From NCBI RefSeq assembly GCF_026642255.1, contig NZ_CP113264.1:868001-932000 (forward strand): DNA of 64,000 bases, in the 5' to 3' direction. Both the position numbers and the translations under genes were made by a program. The notes beneath the pieces are model-generated. The model saw only the letters and a list, made by a program, of their open reading frames with translations, ran no database searches and was not told the DNA's origin. Source of the DNA: Streptomonospora nanhaiensis. Its GTDB lineage: Bacteria; Actinomycetota; Actinomycetes; Streptosporangiales; Streptosporangiaceae. Of the stretch, positions 1 through 7,776 are shown one piece after another. How positions within the stretch are numbered: the stretch's first letter is position 1; the number at the start of each line of letters is the position of its first letter.

Positions 1-447
1 GCGGGCCTCGGCGTGCGCGGGTCGGTCACCTCCCCGACCTTCGTCATCTCCCGCGTCCACCCGTCCCTGGTGGGCGGCCCCGCCCTCGTGCACGTGGACG
101 CCTACCGGCTCGGCGGGCCGGACGAGATCGACGACATCGACCTCGACATGACCCTGCCCGACTCCGTCACCGTGGTCGAGTGGGGCGAGGGCGTCGCCGA
201 GGAGCTGTCCGAGGACCGGCTGGAGATCCGGATCGAGCGGCACCGCGACGACTCCCGCACCGTGCACCTGCGCGCCGTCGGCCACCGGTGGGCCGGGGTC
301 GAACTGCCCCGCGGGGAGGGCTCCGGTCCGACCCCCGTCCACGACGGGTCCCCCGGAGCCGCGGCTGCCGACGGCGCCGGCTCCGAGGAGGACACCCCGG
401 CCGACGCTCCCATCGACCTGCCCGGCTCCGACGCCGGGCTCGGATAG
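1..447 (+). CDS. tsaE: TsaE, tRNA t6A ATPase (5' truncated)
   Basis: C-terminal part of TsaE, the ATPase that works with TsaB and TsaD to make N6-threonylcarbamoyladenosine on ANN-decoding tRNAs in the cytoplasm. The frame is open from base 1, so the start codon and the Walker A region lie upstream of the window. Visible family features are VTSPTFV, then HVDAYRL, then VVEWGEG. After about residue 105 comes an acidic Gly/Ala/Asp-rich tail of about 45 residues that I do not know as part of the TsaE core. The stop is 12 bases before tsaB, so it is co-transcribed with tsaB, rimI and tsaD. Confidence 0.93.
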   Translation, partial: AGLGVRGSVTSPTFVISRVHPSLVGGPALVHVDAYRLGGPDEIDDIDLDMTLPDSVTVVEWGEGVAEELSEDRLEIRIERHRDDSRTVHLRAVGHRWAGVELPRGEGSGPTPVHDGSPGAAAADGAGSEEDTPADAPIDLPGSDAGLG

Positions 448-459
448 GCGGAAAAACCC

Positions 460-1137
460 GTGCTGCTCCTGGCCTTCGACACCGCCACCCCGGCGGTCAC
501 CGCCGCGATCGGGGAGAGCGCCCCCGACGGGGCGTTCACCCTGCGCGCCGGCGCCTCCTCCGTGGACGCCCGCCGCCACGGCGAACTCCTCAGCCCCACC
601 GTCCAGCGGCTGACCGAGGAGGCCGGGGTCACCCTGGCCGACCTCGACGCCATCGCGGTCGGCATCGGCCCCGGCCCCTACACGGGGCTGCGGGTCGGGC
701 TGGCCACCGCGCACGCCCTGGCCGACGCCCTCGGCGTCCCCTGCCACGGCGTCACCACGCTGGACGCGCTCGCGTTCGCGACCGGGCGCACCGAGCCGTT
801 CCTCGCGATGACCGACGCCCGCCGCAAGGAGGTGTTCTGGGCGCGCTACGACGACCGCCTCACCCGCGTGGGAGAGGTCGGGGTCGCCAGGCCCGCCGAA
901 CTGGACACCGGCGGACTCCCTCTGGTCGGCGACGGGGCCCGGATGTACGCGGAGGTCCTCGGCGCGGGCACGGCCGACCCCGCGCCGCTCCACCCGGACG
1001 CCGCCGCCATGGCCGAACTGGCCCTGCTGCGCCTGTCCCGGGGCGTCGAGCTCCCCGCGCCCAACCCCCTCTACCTGCGCCGTCCGGACGCGGTCGTGCC
1101 CGGAGCCCCGAAGAAGGTGCGCCAGTGGGTGAAGTGA
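460..1137 (+). CDS. tsaB: TsaB, tRNA t6A scaffold protein
   Basis: A 225-residue TsaB, an inactive paralogue of TsaD that forms the TsaB-TsaD heterodimer needed for t6A synthesis. The N-terminus LLLAFDTATPAVTAAI and the segment GIGPGPYTGLRVGLATA are typical of the ASKHA-fold family, and the length is normal. The start is GTG, 12 bases after the tsaE stop. The 3' end overlaps the rimI start region. Position between tsaE and rimI is the usual actinobacterial order and supports the assignment independently of the motifs. Confidence 0.95.
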   Translation: MLLLAFDTATPAVTAAIGESAPDGAFTLRAGASSVDARRHGELLSPTVQRLTEEAGVTLADLDAIAVGIGPGPYTGLRVGLATAHALADALGVPCHGVTTLDALAFATGRTEPFLAMTDARRKEVFWARYDDRLTRVGEVGVARPAELDTGGLPLVGDGARMYAEVLGAGTADPAPLHPDAAAMAELALLRLSRGVELPAPNPLYLRRPDAVVPGAPKKVRQWVK

Positions 1138-1631
1138 ACGACGGCGCCGGCCGGGCCCCGGACGCCGCGGGCCCGCCCGCCGTGCGCCTGCGCGCCATGA
1201 CCGCCGACGACGTCCCGGCGGTCATCACGCTGGAGCGCGCCCTGTTCCCGCTCGACGCCTGGAGCGAGGACATGCTCCGCGACGAGCTGGCCGAGCCCAC
1301 CCGCCACTACGTGGTCGCCGAGAGCGGCGACACCGTGGTGGGCTACGCGGGGCTGAGGTCCGTCCCGCCCGAGGGCGACGTGCAGACCATGGCCGTGTCC
1401 GAGCAGGTCTGGGGCCGGGGGATCGGGAGCGCGCTGCTCACCGAACTCCTCGACCGGGCCGCCGCCCGCGGCGTCACCCACATGTTCCTGGAGGTCCGCT
1501 CGGACAACCCGCGCGCCCAGGACCTGTACAAGAGGTTCGGCTTCGTGCAGATCGGTGTCCGCCGGGGCTACTACAACGGGGCCGACGCGTTCGTCATGCG
1601 ACGCGTCGCGGAGAAGGGGACCCATGAGTGA
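1125..1631 (+). CDS. rimI: RimI-type ribosomal protein N-acetyltransferase
   Basis: GNAT-family acetyltransferase of 168 residues, expected to N-alpha-acetylate ribosomal protein S18 or related N-termini using acetyl-CoA. The acetyl-CoA loop is visible as [12 protein letters not shown], followed by [19 protein letters not shown], characteristic of RimI. I chose GTG 1125 because AAGAAGG lies about 7 bases upstream. GTG 1134, which overlaps the tsaB stop as GTGA, is a good alternative. The frame is open far upstream but only as a shadow of tsaB. It overlaps tsaD by 8 bases, so translation of rimI and tsaD is probably coupled. Confidence 0.93.
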   Translation: MGEVNDGAGRAPDAAGPPAVRLRAMTADDVPAVITLERALFPLDAWSEDMLRDELAEPTRHYVVAESGDTVVGYAGLRSVPPEGDVQTMAVSEQVWGRGIGSALLTELLDRAAARGVTHMFLEVRSDNPRAQDLYKRFGFVQIGVRRGYYNGADAFVMRRVAEKGTHE

Positions 1632-2658
1632 CCTGCCGCTGATCCTGGGGATCGAGTCGTCCTGCGACGAGACGGGCGTGGCCCTCGTCCGCGGCTGCGA
1701 ACTGCTCGGCGACTCGGTCGCCTCCAGCGTGGACCAGCACGTCCGCTTCGGCGGGGTCGTGCCCGAGGTGGCCAGCCGCGCGCACCTGGAGGCGATGACC
1801 CCGACCGTCCGGCGGGCGCTGGACAGCGCCGGGGCCAAGCTGTCCGACGTGGACGCGATCGCGGTCACCGCGGGCCCCGGCCTGGCCGGAGCCCTGCTCG
1901 TGGGCGTGTCCGCCGCCAAGGCCTACTCGATGGCGCTCGGCAAGCCGCTCTACGGCGTCAACCACCTGGTGGGCCACGTGGCCGTGGACCAGCTGGAGCA
2001 CGGGCCGCTGCCCAAGCCCGCCATCGCCCTGCTCGTCTCCGGCGGCCACACCTCGCTGCTGCTGGTCAACGACCTGGCCACCGACGTGGTGTCCCTCGGG
2101 GACACCGTGGACGACGCCGCGGGCGAGGCCTACGACAAGGTCGCGCGGCTCCTCGAACTGCCCTACCCCGGCGGCCCGCCCATCGACAAGGCCGCCCAGA
2201 AGGGCAACGCCAAGGCCATGCGGTTCCCGCGCGGCAAGTGGGGCGACGGCACCTACGACTTCTCGTTCTCCGGCCTCAAGACCGCCGTGGCCCGCCACGT
2301 CGAGGACGCCGACCGCCAGGGCCTGCCCCTGGTGGTCGCGGACATCGCCGCGGCCTTCCAGGAGTCGGTGGTGGACGTGCTGACCCGCAAGGCCGTGGAC
2401 GCCTGCGTCGAGCACGGGGTGAGCACCCTGGTCATCAGCGGCGGCGTGGCGGCCAACTCGGCCCTGCGCGCGCTCGCGGAGCAGCGCTGCCGGGACGCCG
2501 GGATCGAGCTGCGCGTCCCGCGCCCCCGCCTGTGCACGGACAACGGCGCGATGATCGCCGCCCTGGGCGCGGAGGTGGTGGCCGCCGGGCTGCCGCCGTC
2601 GGCGCTCGACCTGGCCACGGACACGTCCCTGCCGGTGGAGTCCCCGCTGGCGACGTAG
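1624..2658 (+). CDS. tsaD: TsaD, tRNA threonylcarbamoyltransferase
   Basis: TsaD/Kae1/Qri7-family protein of 344 residues that transfers threonylcarbamoyl from TC-AMP to A37 of tRNA. It starts [18 protein letters not shown], the canonical N-terminus. The metal-binding HLVGH pair is at residues 114-118, and [13 protein letters not shown] plus the C-terminal [12 protein letters not shown] motif are present. ATG 1624 lies inside the end of rimI. It is the last gene of the t6A operon and is followed by a strong hairpin. In many actinobacteria groES follows close by, but here groES lies 23.8 kb away. Confidence 0.97.
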   Translation: MSDLPLILGIESSCDETGVALVRGCELLGDSVASSVDQHVRFGGVVPEVASRAHLEAMTPTVRRALDSAGAKLSDVDAIAVTAGPGLAGALLVGVSAAKAYSMALGKPLYGVNHLVGHVAVDQLEHGPLPKPAIALLVSGGHTSLLLVNDLATDVVSLGDTVDDAAGEAYDKVARLLELPYPGGPPIDKAAQKGNAKAMRFPRGKWGDGTYDFSFSGLKTAVARHVEDADRQGLPLVVADIAAAFQESVVDVLTRKAVDACVEHGVSTLVISGGVAANSALRALAEQRCRDAGIELRVPRPRLCTDNGAMIAALGAEVVAAGLPPSALDLATDTSLPVESPLAT

Positions 2659-2684
2659 GCGGCCGGACGCATATCCGATCGCAC

Positions 2685-2718
2685 GTGGGGGCGGGACGCA
2701 CACGCGTCCCGCCCCCAC
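2685..2718 (+). terminator. Rho-independent terminator after tsaD
   Basis: A perfect 15-bp stem (arms 2685-2699 and 2704-2718) with a 4-base ACAC loop, followed by CTTGTTTCT. It sits 26 bases after the tsaD stop and should end the tsaE-tsaD transcript. Confidence 0.85.
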
Positions 2719-2945
2719 TTGTTTCTCGGGGATGGCGCCAGGGCCGGGGCGGCGTGTCGCCGTGCCGATCAGGGCGCGGACGTCCGGCGCGGGGGTGACA
2801 GCTCTCGATAACGGGTTCGATGCCTTATGGTGTCGCGTGGTGGGCACACGGCGGCCCGGGAGACGGCCCCGCCGACGAACGCCCCGCCGTCCCCGCGCAG
2901 ACGCCCCGCCCCCGCCGGTACAGCCAGCGAATCAGGAGATCCGCA

Positions 2946-3776
2946 GTGACCCGTTCCAGCACCGTCCTCATCACCGGCGCCACCGACGGCCTCGGCCTCG
3001 GCCTGGCCGAAGACCTGGCGGCCGACGGCGTCGACCTCGTCCTCCACGGGCGCAGCCGGGAGAAACTCGACCGGATCGCGGACCGGATCGGGTCGGGCGG
3101 CGCGGCCAGGCCGCGCACGGTGGTCGCGGACATGGCCGACCTCGGCCAGGTCCGCCGCATGGCCGCCGAGATCCGTGCCACGGAGAGCCGCCTCGACGTC
3201 CTGGTGAGCAACGCCGGTATCGGGTCCGGGGAGCCGGACGGGCGCGACCGCCGCACCAGCTCCGACGGACACGAGCTGCGCCTCGCCGTCAACTACCTCT
3301 CCGGTTTCCTGCTCACGCTCGAACTCCTGCCGCTGCTGCGCGACTCGGCCCCGGCCCGTGTCGTCAACGTCGCCTCCCTCGGCCAGACCCCGCTCGACTT
3401 CGACGACCTGATGCTGGAGCGCGACTACACCGGGACCCGGGCGTACCGCCAGAGCAAGCTCGCCCAGATCATGTCCGGCTTCGCGCTGGCCGCGCGGCTG
3501 CCCGCCGACGAGGTCACGGTCAACAGCCTGCACCCCGCGACCTTCATGCCGACCAAGATCGTCCGGGACATGACCGACCACAGCGTCGACACCCTGGAGC
3601 AGGGGGTGGCCGCCACCCGCCGGCTCGTCACCGACCCGGAGCTGTCCGGGACCACGGGACTCTTCTTCAACGGCACCGAGGAGATGCGCGCCAACGGCCA
3701 GGCCTACGACGAGCAGGCCGTCCAGGACCTGTGGAAGGCGAGCCTGGAGCTGACCGGGGCCGATAGCCCCTTCTGA
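2946..3776 (+). CDS. SDR-family NAD(P)-dependent oxidoreductase
   Basis: Short-chain dehydrogenase/reductase of 276 residues. The cofactor motif TGATDGLG is at residues 10-17, the NAG motif appears in VSNAGIGSG, and the catalytic pair is Y167 and K171 in AYRQSKLAQ. The layout resembles retinol-dehydrogenase/WW-domain-oxidoreductase-like SDRs, but the substrate cannot be read from sequence. GTG 2946 is preferred because AGGAGA lies about 7 bases upstream; the frame is open further upstream without support. It stands alone, convergent with the ATPase gene at 4025, and is the first gene of the segment separating tsaD from groES. Confidence 0.88.
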   Translation: MTRSSTVLITGATDGLGLGLAEDLAADGVDLVLHGRSREKLDRIADRIGSGGAARPRTVVADMADLGQVRRMAAEIRATESRLDVLVSNAGIGSGEPDGRDRRTSSDGHELRLAVNYLSGFLLTLELLPLLRDSAPARVVNVASLGQTPLDFDDLMLERDYTGTRAYRQSKLAQIMSGFALAARLPADEVTVNSLHPATFMPTKIVRDMTDHSVDTLEQGVAATRRLVTDPELSGTTGLFFNGTEEMRANGQAYDEQAVQDLWKASLELTGADSPF

Positions 3777-3827
3777 GGGGCTGGCCGGAACCGTTGCGGG
3801 TGGGGCGCGTGAGCCCCTGACCTGGAT

Positions 3828-3881
3828 GATCTTGTACTTATAGACGTTCTCGGCGCCGAATCTCGCTATAGGTACAAGATC
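3828..3881. repeat. 54-bp imperfect palindrome between convergent genes
   Basis: Outer arms of 16 bp (3828-3843 and 3866-3881) match with a single T/C difference. The centre holds a second palindrome, TCGGCGCCGA, flanked by 6-base non-complementary stretches. The arms (GATCTTGTAC plus TATAG) are clearly richer in A/T than the surroundings. It lies between the SDR and the minus-strand ATPase gene. It could be a bidirectional terminator, a protein-binding site, or a small mobile or repetitive element. Confidence 0.7.
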
Positions 3882-3916
3882 ACGGCGGAGGGGGCGGGGA
3901 GGAGGGGCGGGGCCGC

Positions 3917-3963
3917 GCACCCTTTCGGTCGGGCGGTCGCGGGGCCTCGCACCCTTTCGGTCG
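3917..3963. repeat. Pair of 15-bp direct repeats
   Basis: GCACCCTTTCGGTCG occurs at 3917-3931 and again at 3949-3963, 32 bases apart, in the spacer between convergent genes. The second copy runs into the palindrome at 3958-3985. Confidence 0.7.
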
Positions 3964-4018
3964 CGGGGCAGCTGCCCCGCGACCGGGCCGGGCGGGGGCG
4001 CGCTCCCGCCCGGCCCGG
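3958..4018 (-). terminator. Two adjacent strong hairpins downstream of the RsbW-like gene
   Basis: First a perfect 28-bp palindrome (3958-3985) centred on CAGCTG. Then a 14-bp perfect stem (arms 3983-3996 and 4005-4018) with an 8-base loop, ending 7 bases before the stop codon of the minus-strand ATPase gene. Together they probably terminate that operon. No clear U-tract is present, which is common in high-GC actinomycetes. Confidence 0.6.
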
Positions 4019-4024
4019 AGCACG

Positions 4025-4504
4025 TCAGTCGTGGGTGAAGACGTAGGGGCGCAGGCCGGACGGGACGGCGTCCGGGTCCGCGTCGAACTCGGCCCACACG
4101 CCGGTGCCCAGGTCGCCCCACGGCCCGAGCGGGTGATGGCCCCACCTCCGCGACAGGTTCTCCACCAGCAGCAGGCCCCGCTGCCCCTCGGCCTGGCCCC
4201 ACTCGTCGTCGCTGCGCCCGGCCGGGATGCGCGGGACGCCGTCACCGCCTCCCGAGTCGCTGACGGAGAGGCGCAGCGTGGCGCGGTCGGGCATGGACAG
4301 GGCGCGCAGGACCTCCCCGTGCGCGGTGCCGGAGTCGGTGTACTTGAGGGTGTTCGCGAACAGCTCCGACAGGCACAGCTGGAGGGTCCCGACCAGGTCC
4401 GGGTCGAACCCGGCGAGGTCGTGGGCGAGGTGCGCCCGGACCAGGGGGAGTTCGCGGAAGTCGCCGGAGTACATGCGGTGCTCCCAGTGGACGAGGGGCC
4501 TCAT
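4025..4504 (-). CDS. RsbW-like ATP-binding (HATPase) regulatory protein
   Basis: A 159-residue GHKL-fold ATPase of the anti-sigma/RsbW-like type common in actinomycetes. The N box is LSELFANTLKYTDSG, the G1 region VSDSGGGDGVP, and the lid GQRGLLLVENLSRRWG. No sensor, dimerisation or phospho-acceptor region is present, so it is not a classical histidine kinase. Family knowledge suggests a switch protein kinase or anti-sigma role; the partner is unknown. ATG 4504 overlaps the stop of the upstream gene as ATGA, so the two are translationally coupled. A paralogue lies on the plus strand at 6527. Confidence 0.85.
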   Translation of the reverse strand: MRPLVHWEHRMYSGDFRELPLVRAHLAHDLAGFDPDLVGTLQLCLSELFANTLKYTDSGTAHGEVLRALSMPDRATLRLSVSDSGGGDGVPRIPAGRSDDEWGQAEGQRGLLLVENLSRRWGHHPLGPWGDLGTGVWAEFDADPDAVPSGLRPYVFTHD

Positions 4505-5049
4505 GCCGCCACGTCCTTGCGGGCCTGCTGGTCGAGCCAGACGCGGGTCAGGCGGGCGAAGGCGCGCCAGTCGTCGGGGTCCTCGCAGGCGGCCAGGGGC
4601 GCGCGCGGCGCGGGGACCGCGACCGGGGCCGGGGCCGGGGCGAAGGGGGCCGTGGCGAGCAGGTCCCCGGGCGGAGGAGCGGCCCTGGCGGTCCAGCGGC
4701 GCAGGCGCGCGGCGGCCTCCTCCCGGACACGGTCGAGTTCGTGCTCGTGGGCATCGAAGTAGGGCCGGACGGGGGCGAGCTCGTCGGCGGGGAGCCGCTC
4801 GGGCGGAGGCGTCAGGCGGGGCGCGGGGAGGAGCGGATTCGAGGACCCGGCGACCGGGACGGCCTGCGGAGGCGAGACGGCCCCGACCGTCGCGGGGGCG
4901 GGAGCGGGGACGGGCGCGTAGCGGCGGACGCGGGTGGAGCGGCGGCGACGGCGCGCGGCGGCAGCGGAGTGGCGTCCGCGCGGGGGTGTGAGGAGGGCCG
5001 TGAGCGGGCCGAGGGCACGGCTCAGAAGGGCAGCGCTAAACTGGCGCAT
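4501..5049 (-). CDS. Hypothetical Pro/Ala/Arg-rich protein
   Basis: A 182-residue protein I do not recognise. The N-terminus MRQFSAALLSRALGPLTALL could be an amphipathic or weakly hydrophobic helix. It is followed by a run of arginines (about residues 35-45), a Pro/Ala-rich middle, and a more ordered C-terminal half with DEHELDR-like charged helices and DWRAFARLTRVWLDQQAR. The start ATG 5049 is chosen because the reading frame upstream turns into non-coding-like sequence. It is coupled to the ATPase gene by a 4-base overlap, so it may act with that ATPase, but this is inference from position only. Confidence 0.7.
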   Translation of the reverse strand: MRQFSAALLSRALGPLTALLTPPRGRHSAAAARRRRRSTRVRRYAPVPAPAPATVGAVSPPQAVPVAGSSNPLLPAPRLTPPPERLPADELAPVRPYFDAHEHELDRVREEAAARLRRWTARAAPPPGDLLATAPFAPAPAPVAVPAPRAPLAACEDPDDWRAFARLTRVWLDQQARKDVAA

Positions 5050-5351
5050 GCTGGCAATCCTTGTCTGTAAAAGTGTTGAAGTTGCTGGCCACGGCCCCGG
5101 GCGGTTGTATCCGTCGCGGGGCCATTTGGCTGTTGAGTTGTGTGTTCGAGGCCAGAGTAGAGGGGGCGGGGTGGGGGTGGGGGCTTTTCGGGGAAGAAAG
5201 GCGGGGGAAGTTGGCGGGGGGAATGTTATCCCAGGTGGGGTGGGTGGAAGAGCATTTCTCGCGAAAGTGGCGAATGGGTCTCTTGGGGTGTTGAACGCAG
5301 AACGGCCCCCGTTCCCCGGGGGGAGCGGAGGCCGTCGTCGTACGGGGTCGG
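5050..5351. other. Intergenic region, no gene supported
   Basis: About 300 bases between the Pro/Ala-rich gene and DUF397. It is G-rich on the plus strand (repeated GGGG runs at 5160-5225) and contains short open frames without coding-like codon usage. It presumably carries the promoter of the 5049-4025 operon. The only structured element I see is the hairpin at 5302-5335. Confidence 0.5.
5302..5335 (-). terminator. Hairpin downstream of DUF397 gene
   Basis: An imperfect stem-loop with outer ACGGCC/GGCCGT and inner CCCC/GGGG pairs, 17 bases after the stop of the DUF397 gene on the minus strand. A probable terminator for the XRE-DUF397 pair. Confidence 0.5.
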
Positions 5352-5534
5352 CTAGCGGTCGCCCTTGACGGTCGCGAGGAACCCGGACCAGACGGGGCTG
5401 CCGAAGCTGAGGTGCCCGAGGTCGCGGTTCTGGGTGTCGCGGACCAGGGTGGCGGCCGGGCCCTCGGCGACCTCGACGCAGTTCTGGTGCGAGCCTCCGC
5501 TGTAGCTGCTCTTGTGCCACTGGACGTCACTCAT
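5352..5534 (-). CDS. DUF397 domain protein
   Basis: A 60-residue protein of the DUF397 family, found almost only in actinomycetes and typically encoded beside an XRE/DUF5753 regulator. The pattern WHKSSYSGGSHQNCVEVAEG, then VRDTQNRD and SPVWSGFLATVKG, spans the whole protein. ATG 5534 overlaps the stop of the upstream regulator as ATGA, so they form one operon. Such pairs resemble the WhiJ and AbaA developmental-regulator clusters of Streptomyces. The molecular action of DUF397 here is unknown; it may bind or antagonise the partner regulator. Confidence 0.92.
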   Translation of the reverse strand: MSDVQWHKSSYSGGSHQNCVEVAEGPAATLVRDTQNRDLGHLSFGSPVWSGFLATVKGDR

Positions 5535-6337
5535 GGCGGGAATCCCTCAATCGTCTCTTCGACCAGCCGCAGCGACCGCGCCGGGGACATCGCCGCTGCC
5601 TGCAGGCGGTGGAACCTCAGTTTGAACTCTCCCACGGCGTCGGCGTCGTGCACGAACTGGCCCTTGTAGGCCGACTCCGCGTACACGATCTCCCGGTCGG
5701 GGGAGGGGTCGAGCACGGTGAACGGGCCGACCAGCCCGGGATGCAGGGGTTCATCCGTGATCTGCAAGGTTATCCGCTCGCTTCCGGCGAGAGCGTGGAT
5801 GTGCTGGAGCTGCTCGCGCATGATCGGCCCGGAATCGACGGGCTCCATCAGAACCGCCCGGCCGATCACCACCATCATCACGGGGGTCTCCGCACTCTGG
5901 AAGCGCTCGCCCCGGGCGATGCGGTCCCGCACGCTCGCCTCGGTCCTGGCCGGCGGCTCCCACGGCGTGACGGCGCGCATGACCGCCGTCGCGTAGCTCG
6001 TGGTCTGGAGCAGCGAGGGCACCAGGAACGGGTGGAACTCCAGGATGGAGGCGGCCTTCTTCTCCAGGTCCTCCATCTGGCCCAGCCACGGGATCTTGCC
6101 CGCCCTGGACAGGTCGTCCCACAGCCTCGCCAGCTCGTCACCCGTGCCCAGGGCCTCGTCCAGCGTCGCGAGGACGTCCTCGGTCGGAGAGGTCCGGCCG
6201 CACTCCAGGTTGGACACCGCCGAACCCTTCACACCCAGGGCCCGGCCCAGCGTCTCCTGGGTCAGTCTGGCGGCGTCGCGACGCTCCTTGAGGATCGCGC
6301 CCCACCGCTCGCGGACATCCGTGATCGCCTTCGTCAT
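5531..6337 (-). CDS. XRE-family regulator with DUF5753 domain (WhiJ-like)
   Basis: A 268-residue DNA-binding regulator. An N-terminal helix-turn-helix (about residues 12-65, RLTQETLGRALGVKGSAVSNLE) is followed by a long C-terminal DUF5753 region with FLVPSLLQTTSYATAVM, the RIARGERF segment, and ITLQITDEPLHPGLVGPFTVLD. ATG 6337 is close to the divergent promoter region, and no good Shine-Dalgarno is seen, so a very short leader is possible. It is coupled to DUF397 downstream and divergent from the ATPase gene at 6527. It probably regulates itself and its neighbours through sites in 6338-6526. Confidence 0.92.
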   Translation of the reverse strand: MTKAITDVRERWGAILKERRDAARLTQETLGRALGVKGSAVSNLECGRTSPTEDVLATLDEALGTGDELARLWDDLSRAGKIPWLGQMEDLEKKAASILEFHPFLVPSLLQTTSYATAVMRAVTPWEPPARTEASVRDRIARGERFQSAETPVMMVVIGRAVLMEPVDSGPIMREQLQHIHALAGSERITLQITDEPLHPGLVGPFTVLDPSPDREIVYAESAYKGQFVHDADAVGEFKLRFHRLQAAAMSPARSLRLVEETIEGFPP

Positions 6338-6397
6338 GCCTGATATTTGCACACAAGAAAGGGACAAAACGGTACTACCGTGATTTCCGTTCACCCG

Positions 6398-6440
6398 ATG
6401 GAGTTTCGCAAGAACTCCATCCGCGCGAATGGACTTTCGC
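6398..6440. promoter_or_regulatory. Candidate operator: inverted plus direct repeat in divergent spacer
   Basis: ATGGAGTT (6398-6405) and AACTCCAT (6413-6420) form a perfect 8-bp inverted repeat with a 7-base spacer. ATGGAGTTTCGC (6398) recurs as ATGGACTTTCGC (6429), 31 bases on. It lies between the divergent XRE regulator and ATPase genes, where autoregulation is expected. Confidence 0.5.
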
Positions 6441-6526
6441 GGAAACGCCACGGGAGGAGGCGGAGGACACGGCCCCTCGCCAAGCTGACCAAGGACGGCG
6501 AAGCCCAGGTCAAGGGAGTGACGGCG

Positions 6527-7078
6527 ATGAACAGCGGGCACGGGCGCGGCGGGGACCGGTGGCGGGCGGAACTCCCCCGGAGGATCGCGCCCCGCGTTCC
6601 GGGCGTCCGCACGGTCAGCTGGGGGCCGCTGCCGGAACAGGTGGCCTCCGCGCGCGCCTGGTGCCGGAACGGGACCAGGCTCGGCCACGACCGCGCCTAC
6701 CCGCTGATGGCCGTCCTCTCCGAACTCCACACGAACGCCCTGCGCCACAGCGCCTCGGGGCGGCCGTGCGGGCGGGTGCGCATGGAGATGTCGGAGAGCC
6801 GGGGCGTGTTCCGGGTCGCCGTGACCGACGACGGCGCCCCCGCGGGCGCGCCGCACAGCGTCCCCGAGGTGGGCGGCGGCTTCGGCCTGCTCCTGGTGGA
6901 ACGGCTGGCCGCCGACTGGGGGTGGACCGGCGAACCCGGACACCCGCTCACCGTGTGGGCGCTCGTCGACCCGCGGGTTCCCCTTCCGGTGGACGAGGTG
7001 GAGGGGGCGGGGCCGCAGGGCACTCCGGGGGTCGGCGGACGAGCCGCCGGGGTTCCGGCCCGGCGCGGAGTCGGCTGA
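6527..7078 (+). CDS. RsbW-like ATP-binding (HATPase) regulatory protein
   Basis: A second GHKL-fold ATPase (183 residues) with N box LSELHTNALRHSAS, VTDDGAPAGAP and the glycine-rich lid GGGFGLLLVERLAADWGW. It resembles the minus-strand ATPase at 4025 and, like it, lacks any sensor domain. ATG 6527 is chosen because AAGGGA lies about 9 bases upstream; GTG 6518 is possible. It is transcribed divergently from the XRE/DUF397 operon and ends at a strong terminator. It is probably an anti-sigma or switch-kinase component in the WhiJ-like cluster. The last ~35 residues are Gly/Pro-rich and look unstructured. Confidence 0.83.
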   Translation: MNSGHGRGGDRWRAELPRRIAPRVPGVRTVSWGPLPEQVASARAWCRNGTRLGHDRAYPLMAVLSELHTNALRHSASGRPCGRVRMEMSESRGVFRVAVTDDGAPAGAPHSVPEVGGGFGLLLVERLAADWGWTGEPGHPLTVWALVDPRVPLPVDEVEGAGPQGTPGVGGRAAGVPARRGVG

Positions 7079-7115
7079 CCACGGCCCGAGGACACCCATG
7101 GGAGGGGAAGAGGAG

Positions 7116-7154
7116 ACGGAGGGGAGGGCCGTGAGGGCGGCCCTCCCCTTCCGT
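7116..7154 (+). terminator. Terminator after RsbW-like ATPase gene
   Basis: A 12-bp perfect stem AGGGGAGGGCCG/CGGCCCTCCCCT with a TGAGGG loop, extended by ACGG/CCGT with one bulge, 38 bases after the stop codon. Confidence 0.8.
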
Positions 7155-7355
7155 GCTTGCACGCGACACGGGCCCCCACCATCCCCGTGGCCACTTCCGG
7201 CCACACCGTCAACCATGCCTCCGAACAGGGGACCGTCCGCCCGAACCGCCTTCGGGGCTGGATATCTTGGGTTCCGATTATCGACTGAATACGGCTGATG
7301 GTTCCGGTTGTGCCGGAACGTCTTCGCAACTCAGAACAGGGAAGTGGGTGAGCCT

Positions 7356-7676
7356 GTGTCCGGTGGCACTGGTGTGAACGCGGACGACGCCTATGCGGGC
7401 GGCTCGGCCTCGGCGGACGCGGCGGGCCGGCTCAGGGACCTGCCGACCGACTTCGACGAGGCGGTCCAGGCGGCCAAGAGCGCGGTGAGCCCCGCGCCGG
7501 GCATCACCGGTTGGGGTTCCTTCGGGGAGGACCACGCGCAGCACATGGTCGACGTCAAGGAGCACGCGAGGATCCTCGCGGAGAACATCCAGGACGGTTC
7601 CTACGAAGCCGCCGTGACGGACCTCGAAGCGGCGGAGGAGTACCACATCCCGATCAACGGCCCACAGCCCTTCTAG
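7356..7676 (+). CDS. Small helical protein, possibly WXG100-like
   Basis: A 106-residue acidic protein that I cannot assign firmly. After a Gly/Ser/Ala N-terminus it looks like two helices (LRDLPTDFDEAVQAAKSA and HAQHMVDVKEHARILAENI) joined by a turn with GWGSF. That shape and size recall WXG100/ESX secretion partners, but the motif is not canonical. GTG 7356 is chosen from weak upstream purine runs; GTG 7374 is possible. It directly precedes a large protein gene (7777) that also begins with a helical Trp-containing hairpin, so the two may be partners. No secretion-system ATPase is present in the window. Confidence 0.65.
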   Translation: MSGGTGVNADDAYAGGSASADAAGRLRDLPTDFDEAVQAAKSAVSPAPGITGWGSFGEDHAQHMVDVKEHARILAENIQDGSYEAAVTDLEAAEEYHIPINGPQPF

Positions 7677-7776
7677 AGGCCCCGCGCCCCCGACCTCCGC
7701 TCCCCCTGCCCCCGGGGTTCCTCGGCCCCCCGCACCCCACATCCCTCCCGTACCCCCAGCGTTTTTGGAGTCCCCC

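Noticed and set aside
180..1124. Upstream extension of the rimI frame
   Set aside because: This stretch is an Arg/Pro-rich shadow of tsaE and tsaB; RimI family length starts near 1125.
6347..6375. TTGCAC-N17-CGGTAC as a promoter for the 6527 gene
   Set aside because: The -10 element is too far from consensus to support a call.
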